NCBI RefSeq assembly: GCF_014645535.1 | Contig: NZ_BMLX01000009.1 | Coordinates: 1-64,000 of the forward strand | From: Silvimonas iriomotensis | GTDB lineage: Bacteria; Pseudomonadota; Gammaproteobacteria; Burkholderiales; Chitinibacteraceae | Direction: 5' to 3' | Length of the DNA stretch: 64,000 nt | Part shown: piece after piece, positions 1-9,565 of the stretch | Layout: each line of letters begins with the position of its first letter | How positions within the stretch are numbered: the stretch's first letter is position 1 | Translations under genes and position numbers: made by a program | The notes under the pieces: generated by a model | Seen by the model: the letters and a program-made list of their open reading frames with translations, nothing else | Databases searched by the model: none | Told to the model about the DNA's origin: nothing

Positions 1-127
1 GGGCGACAATGTGACCATCACTGTTGCCCTGATCGCCCCGATCGCCATGGAACAAGGTCTGCGCTTCGCCATCCGTGAAGGTGGCCGTACTGTTGGCGCC
101 GGCGTTGTTGCCAAGATCGTTGAGTAA
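1..127 (+). CDS. tuf: Elongation factor Tu, C-terminal end (partial)
   Basis: This is the last ~41 residues of EF-Tu, the GTPase that carries aminoacyl-tRNA to the ribosome. The frame is open from base 2 and stops at 125-127. It contains the domain 3 end [16 protein letters not shown], which is nearly invariant in bacterial EF-Tu. The 5' part lies outside the window. It is followed after 10 bases by rpsJ, as in the usual str/S10 arrangement. Confidence 0.97.
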   Translation, partial: GDNVTITVALIAPIAMEQGLRFAIREGGRTVGAGVVAKIVE

Positions 128-137
128 GGCATAAATC

Positions 138-449
138 ATGCAAAACCAGAAAATTCGCATCCGTCTGAAGGCATTTGACTACGCGCTGATCGACCGTTCC
201 GCTCAGGAAATCGTCGAAACTGCCAAGCGTACCGGTGCCGTTGTCAAGGGTCCGGTTCCGCTGCCGACGAAAATCGAACGTTTCGACGTTCTGCGTTCGC
301 CGCACGTGAACAAGACCTCCCGCGACCAGTTCGAAATCCGCACTCATCTGCGCCTGATGGACATTGTCGATCCTACCGACAAGACCGTTGACGCGCTGAT
401 GAAGCTGGATCTGCCGGCTGGCGTGGACGTCGAAATCAAGCTGCAGTAA
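138..449 (+). CDS. rpsJ: 30S ribosomal protein S10
   Basis: S10 is a 30S head protein and, as NusE, a transcription antitermination factor. The 103-residue product has the usual length and the familiar start [14 protein letters not shown], and it keeps the [13 protein letters not shown] segment. It follows tuf by 10 bases and is separated from rplC by about 200 bases holding a hairpin and a promoter, so here it can be transcribed with tuf rather than only with the S10 operon. Confidence 0.98.
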   Translation: MQNQKIRIRLKAFDYALIDRSAQEIVETAKRTGAVVKGPVPLPTKIERFDVLRSPHVNKTSRDQFEIRTHLRLMDIVDPTDKTVDALMKLDLPAGVDVEIKLQ

Positions 450-524
450 TGCAGAGGGCGGCGCCGGAAGGTGCCGCCGCCGAAAGGCAAAAGTACAAAT
501 TGATGGTCGATGCGCGCTAAGTGC

Positions 525-554
525 TTGCAACGACAGGAAATTTAGTGCTAATAT
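525..554 (+). promoter_or_regulatory. Promoter for the rplC block
   Basis: A sigma-70 type promoter: TTGCAA at 525-530, an 18-base spacer, TAATAT at 549-554. The predicted start near 561 falls inside the 5' arm of the terminator stem at 557-567. Assignment is by sequence only. Confidence 0.6.
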
Positions 555-556
555 CG

Positions 557-595
557 CGAGCTTACCGTTTTTATGGCGGTAAGCTCGTTTTTTTT
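557..595 (+). terminator. Intrinsic terminator between rpsJ and rplC
   Basis: A perfect 11-bp stem (CGAGCTTACCG at 557-567 with CGGTAAGCTCG at 577-587), a 9-base loop and eight T residues (588-595). It should stop transcripts coming from tuf-rpsJ. It overlaps the start site of the promoter at 525-554. Confidence 0.8.
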
Positions 596-648
596 AATTA
601 ACGGTTATTTGCCGGTCAATCGAAATCGGCCCTGAAAAGGAAATAACT

Positions 649-1293
649 ATGAGCTTAGGTCTCGTCGGACGTAAAGTCGGCATGACCCGCATTTTTGCTG
701 ATGATGGCGTGTCCATCCCGGTAACTGTGCTGGATATGTCGGCCAATCGCGTCACGCAAGTCAAGACGCCGGAAACTGATGGCTACGCAGCCGTTCAGGT
801 TACTTTCGGTGCAAAGAAGGCCAATCGTGTGAACAAGGCTGAAGCCGGTCACTTTGCCAAAGCAGGCGTTGAAGCAGGTCTGGATCTCGTTGAGTTCCGT
901 ATCGCTGCTGACAAACTGTCTGATCTGAAGGCTGGTGATTCGCTGTCGGTCGAACTGTTCGCTGTTGGTCAAATGGTGGATGTCTCTGGCACCAGCCAGG
1001 GTAAAGGCTTTGCCGGCGCCATTAAACGTCACAACTTCTCTTCCAACCGTGCTTCGCACGGTAACTCGCGTTCGCACAACTCGCCGGGTTCCATCGGTAT
1101 GGCGCAAGATCCGGGTCGTGTTTTCCCGGGTAAGCGCATGGCCGGTCAACTGGGTAACGTCAAGCGTACCGTGCAGAACCTGGAAGTCGTCCGTATCGAC
1201 GTTGAACGTCAACTGCTGTTGGTCAAGGGCGCTGTCCCGGGCTCCAAGGGCAATGACGTTGTCGTTCGCCCGAGTGTGAAGGCAGGTGCGTAA
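649..1293 (+). CDS. rplC: 50S ribosomal protein L3
   Basis: L3 is an early-assembly 50S protein near the peptidyl transferase centre. The 214-residue product begins [16 protein letters not shown] and contains the loop with [21 protein letters not shown] glutamine in this loop is the known target of PrmB, and prmB is also in this window (19437-20345). Its stop codon overlaps the start of rplD by one base, which implies coupled translation. Confidence 0.98.
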   Translation: MSLGLVGRKVGMTRIFADDGVSIPVTVLDMSANRVTQVKTPETDGYAAVQVTFGAKKANRVNKAEAGHFAKAGVEAGLDLVEFRIAADKLSDLKAGDSLSVELFAVGQMVDVSGTSQGKGFAGAIKRHNFSSNRASHGNSRSHNSPGSIGMAQDPGRVFPGKRMAGQLGNVKRTVQNLEVVRIDVERQLLLVKGAVPGSKGNDVVVRPSVKAGA

Positions 1294-1913
1294 TGGAACT
1301 GAAAGTCATTAATGCAATTGGCGAAGCACAAGCTGCTGTCGCCGGCTCCGATGCCCTGTTTGGTCGCGAATTCAATGAAGCGCTCGTTCACCAGTTGGTG
1401 ACCGCGTACTTCGCGAATGCCCGTAGCGGCAATCGCGCTCAGAAAGACCGCGAACAGGTAAATCACTCCACCAAGAAGCCGTTCAAGCAAAAGGGCACTG
1501 GTCGTGCTCGTGCTGGTATGACTTCCTCGCCGCTGTGGCGTGGTGGTGGTCGTATTTTCCCGAACAGCCCGGACGAAAACTTCAGCCACAAAGTTAACCG
1601 CAAGATGTACCGCGCCGGTATCGCGACCATTCTGTCGCAACTGGTTCGCGAAGATCGTCTGGTCGTGGTTGACGACATCAAGCTGGACGCACCGAAGACC
1701 AAGTCTTTCGTGCAAAAGCTCGATGCTCTGAAGCTTGATTCCGCGCTGATCATCACGAAGGAACTGGACGAAAACCTGTACCTCGCTTCCCGTAACCTGC
1801 CGAATGTGCTGGTTCTGGAGCCGTCGCAGGCCGATCCGGTCAGCCTCGTGCGTTTCAAGAAGGTTGTGCTGACCCGCGATGCGCTGGCCGCCTTCGAGGA
1901 GATGTTCGCATGA
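1293..1913 (+). CDS. rplD: 50S ribosomal protein L4
   Basis: L4 lines the polypeptide exit tunnel, and in enterobacteria it also represses its own operon. The 206-residue product shows the conserved extended loop [15 protein letters not shown] followed by the [15 protein letters not shown] segment that reaches into the ribosome. It overlaps rplC by one base and rplW by four. No leader resembling the E. coli S10 leader was identified. Confidence 0.98.
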   Translation: MELKVINAIGEAQAAVAGSDALFGREFNEALVHQLVTAYFANARSGNRAQKDREQVNHSTKKPFKQKGTGRARAGMTSSPLWRGGGRIFPNSPDENFSHKVNRKMYRAGIATILSQLVREDRLVVVDDIKLDAPKTKSFVQKLDALKLDSALIITKELDENLYLASRNLPNVLVLEPSQADPVSLVRFKKVVLTRDALAAFEEMFA

Positions 1914-2215
1914 CGCAATTTACTGAAAACCGCCTGCTGCAAGTGCTGCGTGCCCCGGTCGTTTCTGAAAAGTCGACCTTCGTAGCCGAAAAGGCAGAGC
2001 AGATCGTGTTCCGTGTTTCCACGGATGCGACCAAGGCTGAGATCAAGGCTGCTGTTGAGCTGCTGTTCAAGGTCAAGGTTGAGAGCGTTCAAGTACTGAA
2101 CGTGCACGGCAAGGTCAAGCGCCACGGTCGTTTCACCGGTCGTCGCGCCAGCTGGAAAAAGGCTTATATCAGCCTTGCTCCGGGCCAGGAAATTGACCTC
2201 GCGGCTGCGCAATAA
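1910..2215 (+). CDS. rplW: 50S ribosomal protein L23
   Basis: L23 sits at the tunnel exit and docks trigger factor and SRP. The product is 101 residues. VVSEKSTF and [19 protein letters not shown] are typical L23 segments. The start ATG overlaps the rplD stop by four bases (ATGA type). It is followed by rplB after 12 bases. Confidence 0.97.
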   Translation: MTQFTENRLLQVLRAPVVSEKSTFVAEKAEQIVFRVSTDATKAEIKAAVELLFKVKVESVQVLNVHGKVKRHGRFTGRRASWKKAYISLAPGQEIDLAAAQ

Positions 2216-2227
2216 GGAGACTGAGAA

Positions 2228-3061
2228 ATGGCATTGGTAAAAGTAAAACCGACGTCCGCCGGTCGCCGCGCAGTTGTCAAGGTTGTTAACCCTGACCTGC
2301 ACAAGGGTGCCCCGTACGCACCGCTGCTGGAATCGCAATCCAAAACCGCCGGTCGTAACAACCGCGGTGTGATCACGACCCGTCACAAGGGCGGTGGCCA
2401 CAAGCAGCACTACCGTATCATCGACTTCAAGCGTAACAAGGATGGTATCCCGGCGACTGTTGAGCGTCTGGAATACGATCCGAACCGCACCGCGAACATC
2501 GCGCTGCTGTGCTACGCCGATGGCGAACGTCGCTACATCATCGCCCCGAAGGGCGTGAAGGCCGGCGCCGTGCTGGTATCGGGCGCTGAAGCCCCGATCA
2601 AGGCTGGTAATGCACTGCCGATCCGCAACATTCCGGTGGGTTCGACGATTCACTGCGTTGAACTGCAACCTGGCAAGGGCGCCCAACTGGCTCGCTCTGC
2701 TGGCGTTAGCGTTCAGCTGCTGGCTCGCGAAGGCATCTACGCTCAGCTGCGTCTGCGTTCGGGTGAAATCCGCAAGGTTCACGTTGACTGCCGCGCTACC
2801 CTGGGTGAAGTCGGTAACGAAGAGCATAGCCTGCGTTCTTACGGCAAGGCTGGTGCCAAGCGCTGGTTGGGTATTCGCCCGACCGTTCGTGGTACTGCCA
2901 TGAACCCGATCGACCACCCGCACGGTGGTGGTGAAGGTCGTACTGGTGAAGGTCGTGTGCCGGTTAGCCCGTGGGGCCAGCCGACCAAGGGCTACCGTAC
3001 CCGTAACAACAAGCGTACGGACAACATGCGCGTACGTCGCCGTCCTGCGAACAAGGGGTAA
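2228..3061 (+). CDS. rplB: 50S ribosomal protein L2
   Basis: L2 is a core 50S protein required for subunit joining and peptidyl transfer. The product is 277 residues, the normal bacterial length. The C-terminal [13 protein letters not shown] motif holds the conserved histidine. A ribosome binding site (AAGGAG) lies just ahead of the ATG. The rpsS start follows the stop by only six bases. Confidence 0.98.
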   Translation: MALVKVKPTSAGRRAVVKVVNPDLHKGAPYAPLLESQSKTAGRNNRGVITTRHKGGGHKQHYRIIDFKRNKDGIPATVERLEYDPNRTANIALLCYADGERRYIIAPKGVKAGAVLVSGAEAPIKAGNALPIRNIPVGSTIHCVELQPGKGAQLARSAGVSVQLLAREGIYAQLRLRSGEIRKVHVDCRATLGEVGNEEHSLRSYGKAGAKRWLGIRPTVRGTAMNPIDHPHGGGEGRTGEGRVPVSPWGQPTKGYRTRNNKRTDNMRVRRRPANKG

Positions 3062-3067
3062 TTGAAC

Positions 3068-3343
3068 ATGGCACGTTCTATCAAGAAGGGCCCGTTCGTT
3101 GACCTGCACCTCATCAAAAAGGTTGAGGCTGCGCGCAACTCGAACGACAAGCGCCCGATCAAGACCTGGTCGCGTCGCTCGACCGTGCTGCCTGATTTCG
3201 TCGGTCTGACGATCGCCGTGCACAACGGCAAGCAGCACGTTCCGGTATACGTGAACGAAAACATGGTTGGCCACAAGCTGGGCGAGTTCGCACTCACCCG
3301 GACTTTCAAAGGTCATGCCGCCGACAAAAAAGCCAAGCGCTAA
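3068..3343 (+). CDS. rpsS: 30S ribosomal protein S19
   Basis: S19 is a 30S head protein that forms a complex with S13 and touches the A-site tRNA. I start it at ATG 3068 ([12 protein letters not shown], 91 residues). An in-frame TTG at 3062 would add only two residues and is not the conserved start. The core [20 protein letters not shown] is typical. Confidence 0.97.
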   Translation: MARSIKKGPFVDLHLIKKVEAARNSNDKRPIKTWSRRSTVLPDFVGLTIAVHNGKQHVPVYVNENMVGHKLGEFALTRTFKGHAADKKAKR

Positions 3344-3352
3344 GGTGATGAC

Positions 3353-3682
3353 ATGCAAGTATCCGCTGTACTGAGCAATGCTCGTCTCTCCGCCCAGAAG
3401 GCTCGTCTTGTCGCTGACCTCGTGCGTGGCAAGCCGGTTGAGCAAGCACTGAACATCCTGGCTTTCAGCCCGAAAAAGGGTGCAGTGCTGATCAAGAAAG
3501 TGCTGGAGTCTGCTATCGCCAACGCCGAGCACAACGAAGGCGCCGATATCGACTCTCTCAAGGTCGCTACGATCTATGTGGACAAGGGTCCGTCTCTCAA
3601 GCGTTTTGCTGCTCGTGCCAAGGGCCGCGGCAACCGCATCGAGAAGCAAACCTGCCACATCACGCTGACTGTTGGCGACTAA
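3353..3682 (+). CDS. rplV: 50S ribosomal protein L22
   Basis: L22 contributes a beta-hairpin to the exit tunnel and is a site of macrolide resistance mutations in other bacteria. The 109-residue product shows [15 protein letters not shown] near the start. The C-terminal [20 protein letters not shown] strand forms part of the hairpin. It lies 9 bases after rpsS and 9 before rpsC. Confidence 0.97.
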   Translation: MQVSAVLSNARLSAQKARLVADLVRGKPVEQALNILAFSPKKGAVLIKKVLESAIANAEHNEGADIDSLKVATIYVDKGPSLKRFAARAKGRGNRIEKQTCHITLTVGD

Positions 3683-3691
3683 GGAGCGAAA

Positions 3692-4396
3692 ATGGGTCAG
3701 AAAATCCACCCGACGGGTTTCCGTCTGGCTGTAACCAAAAACTGGGCTTCGCGCTGGTACGCCAACAGCCGTAACTTCAGCAAGATGCTGACGGAAGATG
3801 TTGAAGTCCGCGCATTCCTGAAGAAGAAGCTGGCTAACGCTTCTGTTAGCCGCGTGGTTATCGAACGCCCGGCCAAGAACGCCAAGATCACCATTCACAC
3901 GGCTCGTCCGGGTGTTGTGATCGGCAAGAAAGGCGAGGACATCGAAGTTCTGAAGAGCCAACTGCAGGGTATCCTGAAAGTGCCGGTTCACGTGAACATC
4001 GAAGAAGTCCGCAAGCCGGAAATCGACGCACAAATCATCGCCGACAGCATCGCTTCGCAACTCGAAAAGCGTGTGATGTTCCGTCGTGCCATGAAGCGCG
4101 CGATGCAAAACGCCATGCGTCTGGGTGCCCAGGGCATCAAGATCATGTCGTCCGGTCGTCTGAATGGTATCGAAATTGCGCGTACCGAATGGTATCGCGA
4201 AGGCCGCGTGCCTTTGCATACCCTGCGTGCCGACATTGACTACGCGACTTCGGAAGCGCAGACCACTTACGGCATCATCGGTATCAAGGTTTGGGTCTAC
4301 AAGGGTGAAGTGAAGCCTGGCGAAAAGGCAGCACAAGAACCGGTAGAAACCCGCAAGCGTGAACGTAAGGGGCCTCGCAATGCTGCAGCCAACTAG
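3692..4396 (+). CDS. rpsC: 30S ribosomal protein S3
   Basis: S3 guards the mRNA entry channel and has helicase activity with S4 and S5. The 234-residue product has an N-terminal KH domain with the GXXG loop in VIGKKGEDI, then the C-terminal S3 domain with [20 protein letters not shown]. Its last 17 bases overlap the start of rplP in another frame. Confidence 0.98.
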   Translation: MGQKIHPTGFRLAVTKNWASRWYANSRNFSKMLTEDVEVRAFLKKKLANASVSRVVIERPAKNAKITIHTARPGVVIGKKGEDIEVLKSQLQGILKVPVHVNIEEVRKPEIDAQIIADSIASQLEKRVMFRRAMKRAMQNAMRLGAQGIKIMSSGRLNGIEIARTEWYREGRVPLHTLRADIDYATSEAQTTYGIIGIKVWVYKGEVKPGEKAAQEPVETRKRERKGPRNAAAN

Positions 4397-4796
4397 ACTG
4401 AAATACCGCAAGGTTCAGAAGGGCCGTAACACCGGTATCGCTACTCGCGGTAACAGCGTTGCTTTCGGTACCTTTGGCCTGAAGGCTATGGGTCGTGGCC
4501 GTCTGACCGCGCGTCAGATCGAGTCCGCCCGTCGTGCCATTACCCGCTACATCAAGCGTGGCGGTCGCGTTTGGATCCGTGTGTTCCCGGATAAACCGAT
4601 CTCGACCAAGCCGGCTGAAGTGCGTATGGGTAACGGTAAGGGTAGCCCGGAATACTGGGTTGCTGAAATTCAACCGGGCAAAGTGCTCTACGAACTGGAT
4701 GGCGTCGCTGAGGAAATCGCTCGCGAAGCGTTCCGCCTGGCTTCGGCCAAGCTGCCGTTCGCAGTGTCCTTCGTCTCTCGTCAAGTGGGGCAATGA
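4380..4796 (+). CDS. rplP: 50S ribosomal protein L16
   Basis: L16 organises the A-site region of the 50S subunit. I place the start at ATG 4380 ([16 protein letters not shown], 138 residues), which is the conserved L16 start. This puts the start 17 bases inside rpsC. An upstream in-frame GTG at 4359 gives a non-conserved seven-residue extension. The stop overlaps the rpmC start region. Confidence 0.97.
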   Translation: MLQPTRLKYRKVQKGRNTGIATRGNSVAFGTFGLKAMGRGRLTARQIESARRAITRYIKRGGRVWIRVFPDKPISTKPAEVRMGNGKGSPEYWVAEIQPGKVLYELDGVAEEIAREAFRLASAKLPFAVSFVSRQVGQ

Positions 4797-4984
4797 TGAA
4801 AGCTGCTGAACTTCGTCAAAAAACCGAGGGCGAGCTGAAGAGTGAACTGACTGCGTTGCTGAAAGCGCAATTCAGTCTGCGTATGCAGCACGCCACGGGC
4901 CAACTCGCCAAGACCAGCGAGATCAATCGTGTGCGCAAGGATATTGCGCGCGTTCGTACCATCCTGGCACAAAAGGCGGCTTAA
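4796..4984 (+). CDS. rpmC: 50S ribosomal protein L29
   Basis: L29 sits at the tunnel exit beside L23. The product is a 62-residue helical protein starting [14 protein letters not shown]. Two consecutive ATG codons exist (4793 and 4796). The second gives the usual L29 start, while the first overlaps the rplP stop as ATGA and cannot be excluded. One base separates the stop from the rpsQ start. Confidence 0.93.
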   Translation: MKAAELRQKTEGELKSELTALLKAQFSLRMQHATGQLAKTSEINRVRKDIARVRTILAQKAA

Positions 4985-4985
4985 C

Positions 4986-5249
4986 ATGTCCGAAGCGAAA
5001 CTGAAGCGCACGCTGACTGGTCGCGTTGTAAGCGACAAGATGGACAAGACCGTGACCGTGCTGGTTGAGCATCTGGTGAAACACCCGCTCTACGGCAAGG
5101 TTGTACGTCGCTCCAAGAAGTACCACGCACACGATGAAACCAATCAGTACCACGAAGGTGATCTGGTCGTTATCGAAGAGGGTCGTCCCCTCTCGAAGAC
5201 CAAGGCCTGGGTGGTAACTACGCTGGTTGAGAAGGCACGTATCGTTTGA
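4986..5249 (+). CDS. rpsQ: 30S ribosomal protein S17
   Basis: S17 is a 16S-binding OB-fold protein of the 30S body. The product is 87 residues from ATG 4986 ([20 protein letters not shown]) with the conserved [18 protein letters not shown] stretch. It is the last gene before a terminator/promoter hairpin at 5297-5335 that marks the end of the S10 block. Confidence 0.97.
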   Translation: MSEAKLKRTLTGRVVSDKMDKTVTVLVEHLVKHPLYGKVVRRSKKYHAHDETNQYHEGDLVVIEEGRPLSKTKAWVVTTLVEKARIV

Positions 5250-5296
5250 TGTGAAAGTTTCCTGGTCCGCCAGGAAATTTAAATCATCTCAAGTGG

Positions 5297-5325
5297 TTGC
5301 GCGGGCATTGTACGTTGTGTACAAT
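5297..5325 (+). promoter_or_regulatory. Promoter for the spc block (rplN onward)
   Basis: TTGCGC at 5297-5302, a 17-base spacer, TACAAT at 5320-5325. The -10 hexamer lies inside the 3' arm of the hairpin at 5302-5330. Transcripts from it would therefore start after the stem and not carry the terminator. A leader of about 150 bases follows before rplN, including a small CCCC-GAA-CGGGG hairpin. Confidence 0.6.
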
Positions 5326-5335
5326 GCCCGTTTTT
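5302..5335 (+). terminator. Terminator hairpin between rpsQ and rplN
   Basis: A perfect 12-bp stem (CGGGCATTGTAC at 5302-5313 with GTACAATGCCCG at 5319-5330), a five-base loop and five T residues. It should end the S10 block transcript. The promoter for the next block is built into it. Confidence 0.75.
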
Positions 5336-5485
5336 CCATGTTGCAACCGAACGGGGGTTTCTCTCGCGAAGTTGCATCGTTTTCCCCGAACGGGGTCCAA
5401 AACTGGCCGCGATATGCTCGGCATTCGTCGAGCGCTTGCTTCGACTTGTCGAAGTGTTGCGGGTTAAGTTGGAGGTTTTTTTCCA

Positions 5486-5854
5486 ATGATTCAAATGCAA
5501 TCCATGCTGGAGGTTGCAGACAATACCGGTGCGCGTTCCGTAATGTGCATCAAGGTGTTGGGCGGCTCCAAACGTCGCTATGCATCCGTTGGCGACATCA
5601 TCAAGGTCAGCATCAAAGACGCTGCACCGCGTGGTCGCGTCAAGAAGGGCGATGTTTACAACGCCGTGGTGGTTCGCACTGCCAAGGGCGTTCGTCGTGC
5701 TGATGGCTCGCTCATCAAGTTCGACGGCAATGCCGCTGTCCTCCTTAACGCCAAACTGGAACCGATCGGTACCCGTATCTTTGGGCCGGTTACGCGTGAA
5801 CTGCGTACCGAGCGCTTCATGAAGATCGTGTCGCTCGCGCCCGAAGTGCTGTAA
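5486..5854 (+). CDS. rplN: 50S ribosomal protein L14
   Basis: L14 lies at the subunit interface and is the target of the silencing factor RsfS. The 122-residue product begins [17 protein letters not shown] and contains [15 protein letters not shown], both hallmarks. It is the first gene after the hairpin promoter, with a GGAGG site upstream of the ATG. Confidence 0.98.
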   Translation: MIQMQSMLEVADNTGARSVMCIKVLGGSKRRYASVGDIIKVSIKDAAPRGRVKKGDVYNAVVVRTAKGVRRADGSLIKFDGNAAVLLNAKLEPIGTRIFGPVTRELRTERFMKIVSLAPEVL

Positions 5855-5866
5855 GGAGAAGGCTGC

Positions 5867-6187
5867 ATGAACAAGATTCGCAAAGGTGACGAAGTCATCG
5901 TCATCACCGGTAAGGATAAGGGCAAGCGCGGTGTTGTGCTGCGTGTAATCCCCAATGAAGACCGCATTGTTGTTGAAGGCGTGGCCGTGGTGAAGAAACA
6001 CCAGAAGCCGAACCCGATGCGCGGTCAGCAAGGTGGGATTGTCGAAATGAACGCTTCTATCCACGTGTCCAACGTTGCCATTTTTAACGCGACCACCGGC
6101 AAGGCCGATCGCGTTGGCTTCAAGGTGCTGGAAGACGGCAAGAAGGTTCGCTTCTTCAAGTCCAACGGCGAAGTTGTTGGCGCTTAA
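5867..6187 (+). CDS. rplX: 50S ribosomal protein L24
   Basis: L24 initiates 50S assembly near the tunnel exit. The 106-residue product carries the KOW motif in its first 35 residues ([17 protein letters not shown]). The canonical [16 protein letters not shown] segment follows. It is 12 bases after rplN and 11 before rplE. Confidence 0.97.
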   Translation: MNKIRKGDEVIVITGKDKGKRGVVLRVIPNEDRIVVEGVAVVKKHQKPNPMRGQQGGIVEMNASIHVSNVAIFNATTGKADRVGFKVLEDGKKVRFFKSNGEVVGA

Positions 6188-6198
6188 GGAGATAGACA

Positions 6199-6741
6199 AT
6201 GACTGCCCGTCTGCAAGATTTCTACAAAGAAAAAGTTGTGCCGCAACTGGTTGAACAGTTCGGTTACAAGTCGATCATGGAAGTGCCGCGGATCGAAAAG
6301 ATCACCGTCAACATGGGTGTTGGCGAAGCGGTTGCTGACAAGAAAGTGATGGAACACGCTGTTGGCGATATGGAAGCGATTACTGGCCAGAAGGCCGTCG
6401 TGACCAAGGCCAAGAAGTCCATCGCTGGCTTCAAGATCCGTGACGGCTACCCGATCGGCTGCAAGGTAACCCTGCGCCGTGAACGCATGTACGAATTCCT
6501 GGATCGTCTGGTGTCGGTTGCGCTTCCGCGCGTTCGCGACTTCCGTGGCGTGAATGGCAAGTCCTTTGATGGCCGTGGTAACTACAACATGGGCGTCAAG
6601 GAACAGATCATTTTCCCGGAAATCGAGTACGACAAGATCGACGCGCTGCGTGGTATGAACATTACCATCACCACCACCGCGAAGACCGATGATGAAGCGC
6701 GCGCGCTGCTGGCCGCCTTCAAGTTCCCGTTCAAGAATTGA
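6199..6741 (+). CDS. rplE: 50S ribosomal protein L5
   Basis: L5 binds 5S rRNA in the central protuberance and contacts S13 and P-site tRNA. The 180-residue product contains [14 protein letters not shown] and the C-terminal [17 protein letters not shown] typical of L5. It has an AAGGAG site upstream of ATG 6199. Confidence 0.97.
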   Translation: MTARLQDFYKEKVVPQLVEQFGYKSIMEVPRIEKITVNMGVGEAVADKKVMEHAVGDMEAITGQKAVVTKAKKSIAGFKIRDGYPIGCKVTLRRERMYEFLDRLVSVALPRVRDFRGVNGKSFDGRGNYNMGVKEQIIFPEIEYDKIDALRGMNITITTTAKTDDEARALLAAFKFPFKN

Positions 6742-6751
6742 GGCGAACACC

Positions 6752-7057
6752 ATGGCAAAACTCTCATTGATCAATCGTGAGGAAAAGCGCCGCGCTACCG
6801 TTGCCAAGTTCGCAACCAAGCGCGCTCAGCTGCTCGCGATCGTCAACGACCAGAACGCGTCCGAAGAAGACCGCTTTGCAGCGCGTCTGAAGTTCCAGCA
6901 ACTGCCCCGCAACGCCAGCCCGTCCCGCGTGCGTAATCGTTGCGCTCTGACCGGTCGTCCTCGCGGTACTTTCCGCAAGTTCGGTCTGGCTCGTAACAAA
7001 CTGCGTGAATTGGCCATGAAGGGTGAAATCCCCGGCATGACCAAGGCAAGCTGGTAA
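6752..7057 (+). CDS. rpsN: 30S ribosomal protein S14
   Basis: S14 is a 30S head protein. The product is 101 residues from ATG 6752 ([14 protein letters not shown]). It is the long zinc-free form, because no paired CXXC motifs are present. The C-terminal [21 protein letters not shown] is typical. Upstream in-frame codons inside the end of rplE do not match the family. Confidence 0.97.
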   Translation: MAKLSLINREEKRRATVAKFATKRAQLLAIVNDQNASEEDRFAARLKFQQLPRNASPSRVRNRCALTGRPRGTFRKFGLARNKLRELAMKGEIPGMTKASW

Positions 7058-7076
7058 TCGGGACAGGAGAAGAAAT

Positions 7077-7469
7077 ATGGCAATGCATGATCCTATCGCC
7101 GATATGCTGACCCGCATCCGTAACGCTCAGCGTGCGGACAAGGCGTCGGTAACCATGCCGTCTTCCAAGCTGAAGGTGGCTATCGCTCAGGTACTGAAAG
7201 ACGAAGGTTACGTTGAATCGTTCAGCGTCGCCGGCGATGTAAAGCGTGAACTGACGATTGAACTGAAGTACTACGCCGGCCGCCCGGTTATCGAACGCAT
7301 CGAACGCGTTTCGAAGCCTGGTCTGCGCGTGTACAAGGGTTCCGACAGCATCCCGCAGGTAATGAATGGTCTTGGCGTGGCAATCGTTTCCACGTCCAAG
7401 GGTGTGATGACCGATCGCAAAGCGCGTGCCAACGGTGTTGGTGGCGAGCTTCTGTGCTTCGTTGCTTGA
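7077..7469 (+). CDS. rpsH: 30S ribosomal protein S8
   Basis: S8 is a primary 16S-binding protein and the spc operon repressor in E. coli. The 130-residue product starts [18 protein letters not shown] and ends with [20 protein letters not shown], both diagnostic. The start at 7077 is preferred over the ATG two codons later because the full N-terminus matches the family. Confidence 0.98.
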   Translation: MAMHDPIADMLTRIRNAQRADKASVTMPSSKLKVAIAQVLKDEGYVESFSVAGDVKRELTIELKYYAGRPVIERIERVSKPGLRVYKGSDSIPQVMNGLGVAIVSTSKGVMTDRKARANGVGGELLCFVA

Positions 7470-7481
7470 TGAGGTGAATTC

Positions 7482-8015
7482 ATGTCTCGCGTAGCAAAAA
7501 ATCCGGTCGCTATCCCGTCGGGCGTTGAAGTCAAGCTCACTGCCAACGAGATCGCAATCAAGGGTCCGAACGGCACCCTGGTTCAGCCGCTGACTGGCAA
7601 TGTGTCGGTCAAGGTCGAAGACAACAGCGTCGTGTTTGCCGCCAATGGCGAAAGCAAAGATGCACGCGCTATGTCCGGTACCATCCGCGCGCTGGTAAAC
7701 AACATGGTTGTTGGCGTTTCCAAGGGCTTCGAGCGCAAGCTGACCCTGGTAGGCGTGGGCTACCGTGCTCAAGCTCAAGGCGATTTGCTGAATCTGACGC
7801 TGGGCTTCTCTCACCCGGTCGCGCACAAGATGCCGGCTGGTGTGAAGGTTGAAACCCCGTCGCAAACCGAAATCGTCCTCAAGGGCGCCGACAAGCAAGT
7901 TCTTGGTCAGGTTGCTGCTGAAATCCGCGCTTACCGCGCTCCGGAACCCTACAAGGGCAAGGGCGTGCGTTACTCGGATGAAGTGGTGACGCTGAAAGAA
8001 ACCAAGAAGAAGTAA
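7482..8015 (+). CDS. rplF: 50S ribosomal protein L6
   Basis: L6 lies at the base of the L7/L12 stalk near the sarcin-ricin loop. The 177-residue product has two L6 repeats: an N-terminal half beginning [17 protein letters not shown] and a second half ending with the [13 protein letters not shown] motif. It follows rpsH after 12 bases. Confidence 0.98.
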   Translation: MSRVAKNPVAIPSGVEVKLTANEIAIKGPNGTLVQPLTGNVSVKVEDNSVVFAANGESKDARAMSGTIRALVNNMVVGVSKGFERKLTLVGVGYRAQAQGDLLNLTLGFSHPVAHKMPAGVKVETPSQTEIVLKGADKQVLGQVAAEIRAYRAPEPYKGKGVRYSDEVVTLKETKKK

Positions 8016-8028
8016 TTGAGGCTGAATC

Positions 8029-8382
8029 ATGGACAAGAAAGAAACTCGAGTTCGCCGCGCACGTAAAACCCGTGCAAAGATTGCTGAGCTCAAGGCTGTG
8101 CGCCTGTCGGTACACCGTACCAACAGCCACATCTACGCCCAGATCATCGATGAAACTGGTGGCAAGGTGCTGGTTTCCGCTTCCTCCCTGGAAAAGGAAG
8201 GTCGCGGTGAGATCAAGAATGGCGCCAGCGTTGACGCTGCTGTTCTGATCGGTAAGCGCATTGCCGAAAAAGCCAAGGCTGCAGGTATCGAAAACGTGGC
8301 ATTTGACCGTTCCGGTTTCAAATACCACGGCCGCGTGAAAGCGCTGGCAGATGCTGCCCGCGAAGCCGGTCTGGTCTTCTAA
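8029..8382 (+). CDS. rplR: 50S ribosomal protein L18
   Basis: L18 binds 5S rRNA together with L5. The 117-residue product has a basic N-terminus and the [17 protein letters not shown] segment. It ends with [20 protein letters not shown], the usual C-terminal signature. It lies 13 bases after rplF and 19 before rpsE. Confidence 0.97.
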   Translation: MDKKETRVRRARKTRAKIAELKAVRLSVHRTNSHIYAQIIDETGGKVLVSASSLEKEGRGEIKNGASVDAAVLIGKRIAEKAKAAGIENVAFDRSGFKYHGRVKALADAAREAGLVF

Positions 8383-8401
8383 TTGAGTTCGGAGTTATCA
8401 A

Positions 8402-8917
8402 ATGGCTAGAAACGAATCGGAAGATCGCTCGGACGGCCTTCGTGAGAAGATGGTTGCGGTTAACCGCGTAACCAAGGTTGTGAAGGGTGGTCGTATTCTC
8501 GGTTTCGCCGCACTGACCGTAGTTGGTGATGGCGATGGTGGCATCGGCATGGGCAAGGGTAAGTCCAAGGAAGTGCCGGTTGCTGTGCAAAAGGGTCTGG
8601 ACGAAGCACGCCGCAAGATGTTCAAGGCGCCGCTGAAGAACGGTACCGTTCCGCACGCAGTGGTTGGCAAGCACGGTGCAACTACCGTGTTCATGCAACC
8701 TGCATCCGAAGGTACCGGTATTATCGCCGGCGGCCCGATGCGCGCTGTGTTCGAAGTGATGGGTGTTCACAACATCACTGCGAAGTGCCACGGTTCCACG
8801 AACCCGTACAACCTGGTTCGCGCAACGCTGGACGGCCTGTCCAAGCTGCACACCGCTTCGGATATTGCTGCCAAGCGCGGCAAGACCGTTGAAGAGATTC
8901 TTGGGGTGGCGGAATGA
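8402..8917 (+). CDS. rpsE: 30S ribosomal protein S5
   Basis: S5 acts in decoding accuracy and mRNA unwinding. The 171-residue product shows the double-stranded RNA-binding-like N-terminal domain ([19 protein letters not shown]) and the C-terminal domain with [19 protein letters not shown]. Its last four bases overlap rpmD (ATGA). Confidence 0.98.
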   Translation: MARNESEDRSDGLREKMVAVNRVTKVVKGGRILGFAALTVVGDGDGGIGMGKGKSKEVPVAVQKGLDEARRKMFKAPLKNGTVPHAVVGKHGATTVFMQPASEGTGIIAGGPMRAVFEVMGVHNITAKCHGSTNPYNLVRATLDGLSKLHTASDIAAKRGKTVEEILGVAE

Positions 8918-9099
8918 CTGACGTCAAGAAAGTAAAAGTAACGCTGGTGAAGAGCCTGATCGGCCGCCTGGAAAGCCACAAGGCCTGCGCCCGTGGTCTG
9001 GGTCTGCGCAAGCTCAACAGCAGCTCTGAAGTGATCGATACCCCGGAAAACCGCGGCATGATCAACAAGATCAGCTACCTGCTGAAAGTGGAGGGCTAA
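8914..9099 (+). CDS. rpmD: 50S ribosomal protein L30
   Basis: L30 is a small peripheral 50S protein. The 61-residue product contains [20 protein letters not shown], which fits the family. The start ATG overlaps the rpsE stop by four bases. rplO starts one base after its stop. Confidence 0.96.
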   Translation: MTDVKKVKVTLVKSLIGRLESHKACARGLGLRKLNSSSEVIDTPENRGMINKISYLLKVEG

Positions 9100-9100
9100 C

Positions 9101-9547
9101 ATGGCTAACACTATGGAACTGAATACCCTCACTCCGGGTGTCGGCGCCAAGCACGCCAAGCGTCGCGTTGGTCGTGGCATTGGCTCGGGTCTGGGCAAGA
9201 CTGCCGGTCGTGGTCACAAAGGTCAGAAGTCCCGCGCTGGTGGCTTCCACAAGGTTGGTTTTGAAGGCGGTCAAATGCCGCTGCAACGCCGCCTGCCCAA
9301 GCGTGGCTTCGTCTCGCTGGCCAAGGGCCGTACAGGTGAAGTCAGCCTGTCCGACCTGCAAGCCCTGCCGGTTGCTGAGGTCGATCTGCTCGTCCTCAAG
9401 CAAGCTGGTCTGGTCGGTAACCTGACCCTGCGTGTGAAGGTTATTCTGGCTGGCAAGATCGAGAAGGCTGTGACGCTGAAAGGCATCGCTGCTACCAAGG
9501 GTGCCCGCGCTGCGATTGAAGCAGCTGGCGGCAGCATCGCTGAGTAA
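9101..9547 (+). CDS. rplO: 50S ribosomal protein L15
   Basis: L15 is a late-assembly 50S protein. The product is 148 residues from ATG 9101. An internal ATG at 9113 ([14 protein letters not shown]) would give the usual 144 residues. The GGAGGG site at 9090-9095 is better placed for 9101, so I keep it. [20 protein letters not shown] is the glycine-rich hallmark. Confidence 0.96.
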   Translation: MANTMELNTLTPGVGAKHAKRRVGRGIGSGLGKTAGRGHKGQKSRAGGFHKVGFEGGQMPLQRRLPKRGFVSLAKGRTGEVSLSDLQALPVAEVDLLVLKQAGLVGNLTLRVKVILAGKIEKAVTLKGIAATKGARAAIEAAGGSIAE

Positions 9548-9565
9548 TTGCTGAGAGGCTAAAAC

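Noticed and set aside
1463-4411. A 982-residue minus-strand frame across rplD to rpsC
   Set aside because: It is antisense to five certain ribosomal protein genes and has no family-like segments; the frame is open because of codon bias in those genes.
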